Shown here piece after piece: positions 44,353-55,321 of a stretch of DNA of 64,000 bases (the first letter of the stretch is position 1; each line of letters starts with the position of its first letter). The notes beneath the pieces are model-generated. The model made no database searches. It saw only the letters and a list, made by a program, of their open reading frames with translations, and was not told the origin of the DNA. This DNA comes from Sphingosinicellaceae bacterium (GTDB lineage Bacteria; Pseudomonadota; Alphaproteobacteria; Sphingomonadales; Sphingomonadaceae), in contig CP079108.1 in NCBI GenBank assembly GCA_019285715.1, positions 4,107,001-4,171,000 on the forward strand, written 5' to 3'. The position numbers and the translations under genes are program-made.

Positions 44353-45027
44353 ATGATGAGCAAATTGACCACCGGCCTCGTGACCGTCGGCATCGTCGGC
44401 GCCGCGGCGTTCACTTTCCTCCAGCCCGCAGCATCGGCGGAAGCGATGCGGGTCGTTCCCGCGCCCGTCGTCGACGAGGTGCGTCCCGCCAAACCAGCCA
44501 CCGAGGTCGCGGTGCTGGCCGGCGGCTGCTTCTGGGGCCTCGAGGGCGTCTTCGAGCACGTCGCCGGGGTCAAGGACGTCGTCTCGGGCTATGCTGGCGG
44601 CGGTGCTTCGACGGCGCATTACGAGATCGTCGGATCGGGCCTGACCGGGCACGCCGAGTCGGTACGCATCACCTATGATCCGGCTAAAGTCAGCTTTGGG
44701 CAGCTGCTGCGGGTGTATTTCTCGGTCGCGACCGACCCGACCGAGCTCAACCGCCAGGGACCGGACACCGGCAGTCAGTACCGCGGCACCGTCTTCGCCC
44801 AGACGCCAGAGCAGGTGCGAATTGCGAAGGCCTATATCGCGCAGCTGAAGCCGGCGTTCGCCAAGCCGGTGGTGACGACGATCGAGACCGGCAAGGCGTT
44901 CTACCCGGCCGAGGCGTACCATCAGGACTTCCTGAACCGGAACCCCGACTATCCCTACATCGTCGTCAACGACATGCCGAAGGTCACGGCGCTGAAGCGG
45001 CTTTTCCCGGCGTTGTACAAGGGCTGA
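44353..45027 (+). CDS. msrA: Exported methionine-S-sulfoxide reductase
   Basis: A 224-residue MsrA: catalytic AGGCFWGLEGVFE, GYAGGGASTAHYEIV, TGHAESVRITYDP and YHQDFLNRNPDYPYI. The N-terminus (LTTGLVTVGIVGAAAFTFLQ) is a hydrophobic signal or anchor, which places it in the envelope together with the Tat-exported MsrB. The AAGGA site precedes two adjacent ATGs; the first is used. Its last 44 bases overlap the convergent desaturase gene. Confidence 0.92.
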   Translation: MMSKLTTGLVTVGIVGAAAFTFLQPAASAEAMRVVPAPVVDEVRPAKPATEVAVLAGGCFWGLEGVFEHVAGVKDVVSGYAGGGASTAHYEIVGSGLTGHAESVRITYDPAKVSFGQLLRVYFSVATDPTELNRQGPDTGSQYRGTVFAQTPEQVRIAKAYIAQLKPAFAKPVVTTIETGKAFYPAEAYHQDFLNRNPDYPYIVVNDMPKVTALKRLFPALYKG

Positions 45028-45841
45028 CGACAGCGCGGCTTGCCGGGCGCTGGAACGGCTGGACCATTTGGCCGGCCAGCGTCGGTGCCATGACGGTGTC
45101 GGTACCGTATTCGGCGGGCCATTCGCGCGGCAGGTGATGGGTGCCGAACAGCCGATCGAGGGCGGGCAGCATCGAGGCGAAGTTGCGGTCGATATGCTCG
45201 CGCCGCGTGTGGTGCCAGTGGTGGAAGGCGGGCGTCGCCACCAGCCACTCGAGTGGGCCCAGCCGCCAGCGCAAATTGGCGTGGATGAAGAAGCCCCAGA
45301 AGCTGCCGACGACGATGACCAGCGCCGGCAGGCTCGCCCCGCCGGCTCCGGTCCCCGCCAGGCCGAGAGCATAGAGCGGCACCAGCCCGCACAGCCGCGT
45401 GAACAGCATGTCGACCGGGTGGGCGCGGGTGTTGATCAGGAAGTCGAGGTGAGCTGGGCTGTGGTGGACGGCGTGGAAGCGCCATAGCAGCGGCACGTGA
45501 TGGCTGAGCCGGTGTCCCCAGTAGAAGCCGGTCTCGCCGACCAGGAATGCCAGCGCGATCTTCGACCAGGCCGGCAGCGCGGCGACCGCGGCGTAATAGC
45601 TCGCCGGCACGACGGTGTGGACGGCGGTCGCGACCAGCGCCATCGGCAGCCCGAGCAGGACCGCGGGCACCAGGCTGCTGAGGAAATAATAGCCGAGGTC
45701 GGTCAGCACGCCGGGACGCCAGGCCTTGCCGGTACGCAGGGCGAACAGGCGCTCGAGCGGTACGAACACGGCGACCAGCAGCGCCAGCCAGACCGCGAGG
45801 CGAAACACCTCAAAGGCAAAATGTGACAGGTTGTCGGACAC
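44984..45841 (-). CDS. Sterol desaturase/fatty acid hydroxylase family protein
   Basis: A 285-residue membrane enzyme with the three histidine boxes HRLSHH, HAVHHSPAHLD and FHHWHHTRREHIDRN, and about four hydrophobic segments before and between them. Di-iron hydroxylase of unknown lipid substrate, only distantly like the member at 14682. It ends by overlapping msrA by 44 bases, tail to tail. Confidence 0.88.
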   Translation of the reverse strand: MSDNLSHFAFEVFRLAVWLALLVAVFVPLERLFALRTGKAWRPGVLTDLGYYFLSSLVPAVLLGLPMALVATAVHTVVPASYYAAVAALPAWSKIALAFLVGETGFYWGHRLSHHVPLLWRFHAVHHSPAHLDFLINTRAHPVDMLFTRLCGLVPLYALGLAGTGAGGASLPALVIVVGSFWGFFIHANLRWRLGPLEWLVATPAFHHWHHTRREHIDRNFASMLPALDRLFGTHHLPREWPAEYGTDTVMAPTLAGQMVQPFQRPASRAVVSPCTTPGKAASAP

Positions 45842-45860
45842 TCGGGCAGCAACCTTGGGG

Positions 45861-45900
45861 AAAAACTGACGTTGCCGGACGGGTGAACCCGCCCGGCAAC
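45861..45900 (-). terminator. Terminator after the PEP-CTERM gene
   Basis: On the minus strand GTTGCCGGGCGGGT pairs with ACCCGTCCGGCAAC (45871-45900, one G-T pair), followed after 5 bases by UUUUU (45861-45865). It lies 21 bases past the stop of the gene at 45922. Confidence 0.8.
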
Positions 45901-45921
45901 GCTTTACGCTAGTTCAGCGGT

Positions 45922-46614
45922 TCAGGCAGCAACGACGTTGCTGCGGCGGCGTGCGGTGATGCCGACCGCGCCGAAGCCGACGAGCATCAGGCCCCAGGTG
46001 GCGGGCTCGGGAACCGCGGCGGTCAGCGAGACGCCGTCGAGGAACGAGATCGGCGGGGCACCATTGGGGGTGCCGACGGCGAGGAAGCTGAGGACCTGCG
46101 ACACGGCCGAGGCGGTGAAGGTCATCGACTGCGCCTGCCACGGGCCGACGCCGGCCTCGGGCAGCGAGAACAGCGACGACAGCTGGCTGCTGCTCCCGAA
46201 CGAGACCTGCCACTGCTCCGTGGTCGGGCCGGTGAAGCCGAGCTGCTGGCCAGCAGCCTGGTAGAAGTTGACGACATACGACTTGCCGATGATCAGGCCG
46301 CTGATCGTCTGGGAAATAACGCCCGAGTAGTTGGGGTCGCCATCGGCCAGGACGAAGTTGCCGCCGTCCGGGCTGGTCGTCGGGAACGGGCCGTAGACCG
46401 ACAAGTACGAACCGTCGTCGGCGGTGCCGGGAGGGGCGAGGTAGGTCAGATTGGCGCCGCCGGTCCAGCCGGTGACGTGGTTCTCGAACTGGATCTTCGA
46501 TGCGGTCGTGTCGGCATCGAACGAGCCGTTGACGACGAGATTGGTGGCGGCGTGGGCCGTGCCCACGACGCCGGCCACGGCGACGATCGCCATGGCAAGA
46601 TGAGGAAAGCGCAT
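45922..46614 (-). CDS. PEPxxWA-CTERM sorted exported protein
   Basis: A 230-residue exported protein: Sec signal peptide (MRFPHLAMAIVAVAGVVGTAHA), a beta-rich body starting TNLVVNGSFDAD, as in carbohydrate-binding-like PEP-CTERM proteins, and the C-terminal sorting signal VPEPATWGLMLVGFGAVGIT followed by ARRR. The sorting signal is processed by exosortase systems; the body's ligand is unknown. ATG 46614 starts the signal. Confidence 0.88.
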   Translation of the reverse strand: MRFPHLAMAIVAVAGVVGTAHAATNLVVNGSFDADTTASKIQFENHVTGWTGGANLTYLAPPGTADDGSYLSVYGPFPTTSPDGGNFVLADGDPNYSGVISQTISGLIIGKSYVVNFYQAAGQQLGFTGPTTEQWQVSFGSSSQLSSLFSLPEAGVGPWQAQSMTFTASAVSQVLSFLAVGTPNGAPPISFLDGVSLTAAVPEPATWGLMLVGFGAVGITARRRSNVVAA

Positions 46615-46924
46615 CAAGAACTCCTGTGAACGCTGCGACCGGGCCGGCGCATCGTGCGCGGACCTCCGGAGCGCGTCCGGTCGGGGGCGCTCGACCTCCT
46701 GTTGCAAGCGTCGTGCCAGTTCAATCGGGGACGAAACGAAACACCCTTAACATAAATCAATTACTTGCATGGTCGCTGCCCGGCGCAGCGTCACAGAAAT
46801 TAACGAAATACTGTCGGCAGATTTTACACTTACGCGGTGAGTGCTCCCCGCAAACGTAGCAATGGCCACCGAAATTGCTGCCGTCTTCGAAGCGCGGTGG
46901 GTCCGGACGCTGATGCCGGCGGCT
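46615..46924. other. Intergenic promoter region of the PEP-CTERM gene
   Basis: About 310 bases between the permease stop and the PEP-CTERM start, both on the minus strand. An AT-rich stretch around 46740-46830 (ATAAATCAATTACTTGCATG, AAATTAACGAAATACTG) is the likely promoter zone. No gene is supported. Confidence 0.45.
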
Positions 46925-48205
46925 TCAGGCGACGACCGGCCGCTGCCGCCGCAGCGCCAGCCACGGCAGCGCACCGACCGCGGCAATCGCGATGCTGATG
47001 CCGAGCAGCCTCGGGTCGGACGCGCCGCAGACCCCGGCAGTGAACACGAACATCGCCGCCGCCAGCCAGCGGTCGCGGGTCGTACCGATCTTCGCCAGCA
47101 CGCAGCAGATGCCGAGGTAGGCGAACAGGCAGAACAGCGTCGAGACGTTGATGATCGTCTCGAACTGCTTGCCGATGCTCGGGGCTGCCGTGGCCAGCGT
47201 GACGAGGCTGAGGCCGGCGGCGATGAGCAGCAGCGCGCGGCGCGGCGGGCGGTCGAAATCCTCGTACAGGCCGCGCGGGAACAGGCCGGCGTGGGCTCCG
47301 GCGCGGGCGGTCTCGGCGCCGACCAGCAGCCAGCCGCCGAGCGTGCCACTGGCCTTGATCAGCGCGCACGCCGCGACCAGCCCGCCCGCGATGCCGCCGA
47401 CGGCGCGCGCCACCGCATCGGCGAAGGGCGCGGTCTGCCTGGCCATCTCGAGCGCCGGGGTGATGCCGCTGAGCGCGGTGCACGCGGCGATGTAGATGAC
47501 CGCGGCGACGGCGACCCCGCCAACCGTCGCGATCGGCACGTCGCGGGCCGGGTTGGCGACCACGGCGCTCGCCATCGCGGCGCTCTCGAGCCCCGTGAAG
47601 GCCCAGAAGATCAGCACCAGCGAGGCCGGCAGCGCGGTCGTGATCGGCTGGCCGCTGACGTTCCACGAGGCGGTGAAGATATCGGCGGAGAACCACCACC
47701 AACCCGCGACTGCGACCAGGAGCACCGGCACGAGCCCGATGACCAGCGCGCCCGCCTCGATCCGCGCTACCAGCCGCGCCCCGAACAGGTTCGCCGCGGT
47801 CATGATCCACAGCGCCGCGACGGTGCCGACCACGGTCCACCACGGCTCTGCGAGGCGCGGCACGAACCACGCGAGGTAGCCGATCGCGGCCAGCGCCACG
47901 GCGATGCAGCCGGTCGTCGCCGACAGCCAGTACAGGAAGCTCCACAGGTACGCCGCGAAGCCGCCGAACTCGGCGCGGACGATGTCGGATAGCGTGCACC
48001 CGGCGGTCAGCCGCAGCACCGCGACCCGTGCAAAGACCAGCGCCAGCAGCAGCGCGCCTGCCGCGATCACCACCCACGAGACGATCGTCATCGAGCCGAT
48101 CGTCGCGGTGGTCAGCGGCAGCAGGTAGATGCCCGAGCCGATCATGTTGCCCGCGACCAGCGCGGTCGCGAGGCCGAGGCCGAGTTGCTTGTCGGGGTTG
48201 CTCAT
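46925..48205 (-). CDS. APC family amino acid/polyamine permease
   Basis: A 426-residue transporter with about twelve membrane helices and the APC signature near the N-terminus (LVAGNMIGSGIYLLP). FWAFTGLESAAMASAVVANPARDVP is the conserved helix 6 region of AdiC/PotE-type exchangers. The substrate (for example arginine, agmatine or putrescine) cannot be determined. Confidence 0.87.
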   Translation of the reverse strand: MSNPDKQLGLGLATALVAGNMIGSGIYLLPLTTATIGSMTIVSWVVIAAGALLLALVFARVAVLRLTAGCTLSDIVRAEFGGFAAYLWSFLYWLSATTGCIAVALAAIGYLAWFVPRLAEPWWTVVGTVAALWIMTAANLFGARLVARIEAGALVIGLVPVLLVAVAGWWWFSADIFTASWNVSGQPITTALPASLVLIFWAFTGLESAAMASAVVANPARDVPIATVGGVAVAAVIYIAACTALSGITPALEMARQTAPFADAVARAVGGIAGGLVAACALIKASGTLGGWLLVGAETARAGAHAGLFPRGLYEDFDRPPRRALLLIAAGLSLVTLATAAPSIGKQFETIINVSTLFCLFAYLGICCVLAKIGTTRDRWLAAAMFVFTAGVCGASDPRLLGISIAIAAVGALPWLALRRQRPVVA

Positions 48206-48266
48206 GCCCGACTTTCGCCCGTCGTGCCGGCAAATGCCAGCGCGACCGAGCGATCGTGCGCCGGGC

Positions 48267-50324
<2,058 letters not shown>

Positions 50325-50451
50325 TCCGCTCTCCCAAGGTTGACGTTTGGGTGAGGCTTAATCGGGCGGACACGGAATGTCATCCGGGCAGGGCCTTTCT
50401 TTCGTCCCGTTCGCGCGTTACCGCTTACGCTGCACCGCACAAGGCACTCCC

Positions 50452-51666
50452 ATGCACGCCCCCGCGCCGCGCCCGCATCCCTCGCGGGGCACCATCCTGT
50501 TGCTTGGCTCGCTGACGGCGTTCGGCGCGCTGACCATCGACCTGTACCTGCCGGCGCTGCCCAGCATCGCCCGCGAGTTCGGGGTCGGGGCGGCCGCGTC
50601 GCAGCAGACCCTTGTCGCGTTCTTCGTCGGCATGTCGCTCGGGCAGCTGGTCTACGGGCCGATCTCAGACCGCATCGGACGGCGGCCGCCGCTGCTGTTC
50701 GGCATCGCGCTGTACATCGTCGCGTCGCTCGCCTGCGCCTTCGCCCCGACCATCGGCGCGCTGGTCGCTGGGCGTTTCGTCCAGGCGCTGGGCTGCTGCG
50801 CCGGCATGGTGGTGGCACGCTCGGTCGTCCGCGACCGCTTCGACCATCAGGATTCGGCGCGCATCTTCTCGCTGCTGACCCTGGTCCTCGGCGTCGCGCC
50901 GATGATCGCGCCGACGGTCGGCGGCTGGCTGGTGACCGTGACGACGTGGCGGTGGCTGTTCGGTATCCTTGCCACGGCGGGCGCGGCGGTCGGCTTCGCG
51001 GTGGTCTTCAACCTCGACGAGTCGCGGTCGGCCGAGACCGCAGCGAAGGCGCGTGCCGAGACGCCGCTGTCGGCGTATCTGGCGCTGCTCAAAAAGCGCC
51101 GGCTGATCGGCTACCTGCTCGCGAGTGCGCTCGGCGGCGCTACACTGTTCAGCTACATCGCCAGCGCACCCGACCTGATCATCGCAATCTGGGGCTTCTC
51201 ACCGCGCGCCTTCGGGCTGATCTTCGCGGTCATCGCGATCGGCGTTATCGGGTCGAGCCAGGTCAACCGCTGGCTGCTCAACACCTATTCCGCCGACCAC
51301 ATCCTCGGCATCGCGGTGCTCTTCGCGGTCGGCTTTGGGGTGGCGTTGCTCGCCGCGACCCTGGTCCATGCCGACAAGTGGATCGTGCTCGCGCTGATGT
51401 TCGCGACACTGAGCATGAACGGCCTGTGCGGAGCCAATGCGCTGGCCGGCGCGCTGTCGGTCGATCCGCTGCGCTCCGGGTCGACGTCGGGGATGTTCGG
51501 CGCGTCGAGCTTTGCCTTCGGGGCGGGCGCGGCGGCGCTGGCAGGAGCGTTCCACGATGGCACCGAGCGGCCGATGGCGGCGGTGATGGCCACCAGTCTC
51601 GTGCTGGCGGCGGTCGCGCTCTATGGGCTGGCGCTGCCCCGGCGCGGCGAGGCCGAGCTGCCATGA
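50452..51666 (+). CDS. Bcr/CflA family multidrug efflux MFS transporter
   Basis: A 404-residue MFS protein with twelve predicted helices. The Bcr/CflA hallmark is at the front (LLGSLTAFGALTIDLYLPALP), with MFS motif A GPISDRIGRRPPLLFG and motif C VLGVAPMIAPTVGGWL. It likely exports drugs or small metabolites by proton antiport. It overlaps the EamA gene by 4 bases, so the two exporters are coupled. Confidence 0.9.
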   Translation: MHAPAPRPHPSRGTILLLGSLTAFGALTIDLYLPALPSIAREFGVGAAASQQTLVAFFVGMSLGQLVYGPISDRIGRRPPLLFGIALYIVASLACAFAPTIGALVAGRFVQALGCCAGMVVARSVVRDRFDHQDSARIFSLLTLVLGVAPMIAPTVGGWLVTVTTWRWLFGILATAGAAVGFAVVFNLDESRSAETAAKARAETPLSAYLALLKKRRLIGYLLASALGGATLFSYIASAPDLIIAIWGFSPRAFGLIFAVIAIGVIGSSQVNRWLLNTYSADHILGIAVLFAVGFGVALLAATLVHADKWIVLALMFATLSMNGLCGANALAGALSVDPLRSGSTSGMFGASSFAFGAGAAALAGAFHDGTERPMAAVMATSLVLAAVALYGLALPRRGEAELP

Positions 51667-52562
51667 CGCAGGAGTTCGGCTGGCGTCCGGCGCTGCTGGC
51701 GCTCGCGGTCGTCGCCGTCTGGGGCGTCAATTTCGCGGTCATCAAGGTCGCGCTGGGGGAGCTGCCGCCGCTGCTGTTCGCGGCGCTGCGCTTCACCTTC
51801 GCGGTGTTCCCGCTGATCCTGTTCGTCAAGCGCCCCGCGGTCCGCTGGTGCCAGCTCGCGCGCTACGGCCTGTTCATCGGGCTCGGCCAGTTCGGACTGC
51901 TGTTCATCGCCGTCGACGGGCTGATCTCGCCCGGCCTCGCGTCGCTGCTGCTCCAGGTCCAGGTGTTCTTCACCATCGGCATGGTGATGCGCGGCACCGG
52001 CGAGCGGCTGGCCGGCGTGCAGTGGATCGCGCTGGCAATGGCCGCGGCCGGGATCGGCATCATCATCGCCCACGTCGGCGGCTCGACCACCATCCTCGGC
52101 GTCGGCCTGTGCCTGACCGCGGCGTTCTGCTGGGCGTCGGCCAACATCGTCAACCGCAGCATCGGCCAGGTCAACATGCTCGGCTTCATTGTCTGGTCGA
52201 GCGTCTTCGCGGTGCCCCCGCTGTATGCGCTGGCGTTTGCATTCGAGGGCTCGGACCGGATCGTCGCGGCGCTCGGCCACGCCGGGCCGGGGGCGTGGGC
52301 CGCGGTCGCCTACCAGGCTGTCGGCAACACGATGTTCGGCTACGGTGCCTGGGGCTGGCTGCTGGCGCGCTATCCCGCCAGCGCGGTCGCGCCGATGTCG
52401 CTGCTCGTGCCGGTGTTCGGCATGGGCACCGCCGCCGCCTGGCTCGGCGAGCCGCTCGAGCCGTGGAAGCTCGCCGCTGCCGCGCTGATCATCGGCGGCC
52501 TCGCGGTCAATCTGCTTGGGCCCAAGGTGTTCAGGCGGCTGTCGGCGGCTCCGGAAGGGTGA
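51663..52562 (+). CDS. EamA/DMT family transporter
   Basis: A 299-residue protein with ten helices in two EamA repeats (VVAVWGVNFAVIKVALGELP starts the first; GLCLTAAFCWASANIVNRS the second). It is close in pattern to O-acetylserine/cysteine exporters (EamA/YdeD) and other metabolite exporters. Its end overlaps the convergent GST gene by 32 bases. Confidence 0.87.
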   Translation: MTQEFGWRPALLALAVVAVWGVNFAVIKVALGELPPLLFAALRFTFAVFPLILFVKRPAVRWCQLARYGLFIGLGQFGLLFIAVDGLISPGLASLLLQVQVFFTIGMVMRGTGERLAGVQWIALAMAAAGIGIIIAHVGGSTTILGVGLCLTAAFCWASANIVNRSIGQVNMLGFIVWSSVFAVPPLYALAFAFEGSDRIVAALGHAGPGAWAAVAYQAVGNTMFGYGAWGWLLARYPASAVAPMSLLVPVFGMGTAAAWLGEPLEPWKLAAAALIIGGLAVNLLGPKVFRRLSAAPEG

Positions 52563-53178
52563 GATTGTACGGCCCGCCGCGGTTCAGCGACGCCTGCCAT
52601 GCGGCCCGCGACTGGATACGCCGGACATAGGCCTCAAGGTTCGGGAAGTGGGCCGCGCCGCCCTGCGCCACCGCGATCTCGGCGACGAAGCTCATCATGA
52701 TGTCGGCCCCCGACAGCGTATTGCCGACCAGCCAGTCGTTGTCGCCGAGGCTTTCCGAGAAGAAGTGCAGGTGGCTGTGGATTTGCTCGTCGATACGCGG
52801 CTTAAGCGGCGCGGCGGCGTCGCCGAGTCGGCCGGTGTACAGCTTGAGCAGCAGGGGCAGCATCGCCGAGCCTTCGGCGAAGTGCAGCCACTCCAGATAT
52901 TGCTCGTGAAGCGCGGTGCCCGGGGCCGGTTGCAACGCGCCCTGGCCATAGGTGCGGATCAGGTAATCGGTGATCGCGCCGGATTCGGAGAGGCGCAGGT
53001 CGCCGTCGTCGATCACCGGCGACTTGCCGAGGGGGTGGATCGCCTTCAGCTCGGGCGGTGCCAGCCGGGTCAGGTCGTCGCGCATGTAGAACACGATGTC
53101 GTAGCCGGTGCCGAGCTCCTCGCAGAGCCACAGGATGCGCTGCGAGCGCGAATCGTTGAGGTGGTGGACGGTGATCAA
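52531..53178 (-). CDS. Glutathione S-transferase
   Basis: A 215-residue GST: thioredoxin-like N-domain with HHLNDSRSQRILWLCEELG (probable catalytic Ser), cis-Pro in GKSPVIDDGD, and the LSESGAITDYLI glutathione-binding motif. The all-helical C-domain has WLVGNTLSGADIMMSF. It conjugates glutathione to electrophiles or reduces peroxides; the substrate is unknown. Confidence 0.92.
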   Translation of the reverse strand: MITVHHLNDSRSQRILWLCEELGTGYDIVFYMRDDLTRLAPPELKAIHPLGKSPVIDDGDLRLSESGAITDYLIRTYGQGALQPAPGTALHEQYLEWLHFAEGSAMLPLLLKLYTGRLGDAAAPLKPRIDEQIHSHLHFFSESLGDNDWLVGNTLSGADIMMSFVAEIAVAQGGAAHFPNLEAYVRRIQSRAAWQASLNRGGPYNLTLPEPPTAA

Positions 53179-53228
53179 GGCGGCGGCTCCCCGTGGCGGC
53201 TGGTTGTGGGAGCTTGTAGGGTGCCGCG

Positions 53229-53648
53229 ATGATCGACGTCACCCCCGAAATCTCGATCGACGAAAGCGAGTTCGGCGAGACCTTCATCCGCGCCTCCGGG
53301 CCGGGCGGGCAGAACGTCAACAAGGTCAGCTCGGCGGTGCAATTGCGCTTCGATGCGCGGCGCTCGCGGGCGCTGCCGGACGAGGTCGCGGTGCGGCTGA
53401 TGCGACTGGCGGGGTCGCGCTTGACCCGCGACGGGGTGATCGTGCTGACCGCCGACCGCTTCCGCGACCAGGCCCGGAACCGTGTCGACGCCCGCGAGCG
53501 GCTGGTCGCGATGATCGTCCGCGCCGCCGCGCCGCCGGTGCCGCGCCGTCCGACCAAGGTCACCAAGGCCGCCAAGGCCCGTCGCGTCGACGGCAAGGTC
53601 GCGCGGGGCACGGTGAAGGCGACGCGGGGGCGCGTGCGTTCCGACTAG
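53229..53648 (+). CDS. arfB: Peptidyl-tRNA hydrolase ArfB (ribosome rescue)
   Basis: A 139-residue release-factor-like protein with the catalytic GGQ in ASGPGGQNVNKVSSAVQL and a basic C-terminal tail (TKVTKAAKARR, KATRGRVRSD) that enters the mRNA channel of stalled ribosomes. It lacks the codon-recognition domains of RF1/RF2. Normal ArfB length. Confidence 0.93.
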   Translation: MIDVTPEISIDESEFGETFIRASGPGGQNVNKVSSAVQLRFDARRSRALPDEVAVRLMRLAGSRLTRDGVIVLTADRFRDQARNRVDARERLVAMIVRAAAPPVPRRPTKVTKAAKARRVDGKVARGTVKATRGRVRSD

Positions 53649-53657
53649 GCTGGCGGA

Positions 53658-54575
53658 CTAGGCCCGCGGATGGGCGTTCCGGTACACGTCGAGCAGCTGC
53701 GCCGCGTCGACAGCGGTGTAGATCTGTGTCGACGACAGGCTGGCGTGGCCGAGCAATGCCTGGATCGAGCGCAGGTCGGCCCCACGCGCCAGCAGGTGCG
53801 TCGCGAAACTGTGGCGGAGCGCGTGCGGCGTCGCGCTGGCCGGCAGCCCGAGCGCGACGCGGGCGGCGGCCATCGAGCGGCGCACCAGTTCGGGCTGCAG
53901 CGTGCCACCCTTGGCGCCGCGGAATACCGGGCCGCCGCGCGGGAACGGGCACAGCTTGAGGTACAGTTCGACCGCCTCGCGCACCGCGGGGAGAAGTGGC
54001 ACGACGCGCGTCGTGTTGCGCTTGCCGGTGACGCTGAGCGTTTCGGCGAACGGCAGGTCGGCGGCATCGAGCGCAAGGGCCTCCGAAATCCGAAGGCCCG
54101 CACCGTAGCACAGCAGCAGCACCGCGGTGTCGCGCGCCGCGATCCATGGCTGGACTGCAAACTCGCCAGCGTTCTTCGCCAGCGCCAGCGCCGAGGCGGG
54201 ATCGACCGGGCGTGGTACCCGGCGGGGAACTTGCGGCGACTTGAGCCGCGCCACCGCATCGCGCTTGAGGCCGTAGGCACCGGCCCCCCAGGCGAAAAAG
54301 CTTCTAAGCGCCGCGACCTCGCGCGCCAGCGAGGCGTTGAGCAGCCCGGCACCGCGGCGATGCGCGAGATAGGCACGCAGGTCGGTGACCTCGAGGCTGT
54401 TCAGTGCCGGAATGTCGACCGGCCCGCCGAGTTGCAGCCCCATGAATGCGACGAAGCCGTGCAGGGTTGCTGCATAGGCCCGCAGCGTATGGGGCGAGCG
54501 GCGGCGGGCATCGCCAAGGTGCGCGACGAACGCGACGACCAGCGCCGTGGCGGGGTGGCTGTCGAGGATCGCCAC
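53658..54575 (-). CDS. xerC: Tyrosine recombinase XerC
   Basis: A 305-residue site-specific recombinase that resolves chromosome dimers at dif with XerD and FtsK. The N-terminal SAM-like DNA-binding domain has SPHTLRAYAATLHGFVAFM. The catalytic residues are seen in GAGLRISEALAL (Arg), TPHALRHSFATHLL (His, Arg), LGHASLSSTQIYTAVD (His, Tyr). GTG 54575 starts 22 bases after the transaldolase stop; a longer start at 54635 would overlap that gene. Confidence 0.9.
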   Translation of the reverse strand: MAILDSHPATALVVAFVAHLGDARRRSPHTLRAYAATLHGFVAFMGLQLGGPVDIPALNSLEVTDLRAYLAHRRGAGLLNASLAREVAALRSFFAWGAGAYGLKRDAVARLKSPQVPRRVPRPVDPASALALAKNAGEFAVQPWIAARDTAVLLLCYGAGLRISEALALDAADLPFAETLSVTGKRNTTRVVPLLPAVREAVELYLKLCPFPRGGPVFRGAKGGTLQPELVRRSMAAARVALGLPASATPHALRHSFATHLLARGADLRSIQALLGHASLSSTQIYTAVDAAQLLDVYRNAHPRA

Positions 54576-54597
54576 GGCATGCGCTATCGGGAGCGGT

Positions 54598-55251
54598 TCA
54601 CGCGATCGTCTGCCCGGTCTTCGCCCAGTCGGCATCGAACGCCGCCAGCCCGCTCCCGGTCAGCGGGTGGTTGGCGAGTGCGCGGATGACGCTCGGCGGC
54701 ATCGTCGCGACGTCGGCACCGATCTTGGCCGCCTGCAGGACGTGGACCGGGTGGCGGACGCTGGCGACCAGGATCTCGGTCTTGAAGTCGTAGTTGTCGT
54801 AGATGATCCGGATATCCTCGATCAGCTGCATGCCGTCGTAGCCGATGTCGTCGAGCCGCCCGACGAATGGCGAGATGAAGGTCGCGCCCGCCTTGGCTGC
54901 GAGCAGCGCCTGCGCCGGGCTGAAGCACAAGGTGACGTTGGTCATCACGCCGTCCTTGCTCAAATGGTGGCAAGCGGTCAGCCCGGCCATGGTCAGCGGC
55001 AGCTTGATGCAGATGTTGCTGCCGAGCTTCTTCAGCACCTCGGCTTCGCGGAGCATCCCGGCGGTGTCGGCGGCGACGACCTCGGCCGATACCGGGCCGG
55101 GGGTGAGCGCGGCGATCTCGCGGATCACCTCGAGGAACTGCCGTCCCGACTTGTGGATCAGGCTGGGGTTGGTGGTGACCCCGTCGAGGAGCCCGGTCTC
55201 GGCCAGTGCCGCAATTTCGGCGGTGTCAGCGGTGTCGACGAAAAACTTCAT
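54598..55251 (-). CDS. tal: Transaldolase, short (TalC/Fsa-like) type
   Basis: A 217-residue class I aldolase of the small transaldolase family: [34 protein letters not shown] and [13 protein letters not shown] with the Schiff-base Lys. It transfers dihydroxyacetone between sugar phosphates in the pentose phosphate pathway; fructose-6-phosphate aldolase activity is the alternative in this subfamily. Confidence 0.93.
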   Translation of the reverse strand: MKFFVDTADTAEIAALAETGLLDGVTTNPSLIHKSGRQFLEVIREIAALTPGPVSAEVVAADTAGMLREAEVLKKLGSNICIKLPLTMAGLTACHHLSKDGVMTNVTLCFSPAQALLAAKAGATFISPFVGRLDDIGYDGMQLIEDIRIIYDNYDFKTEILVASVRHPVHVLQAAKIGADVATMPPSVIRALANHPLTGSGLAAFDADWAKTGQTIA

Positions 55252-55321
55252 GTGCGGGCGGCTCCAGTGTCAGGCCGCTGTAGGCGAGCGCGCCGCGCTC
55301 GCCAAGCCACGGGGCGCAGGT

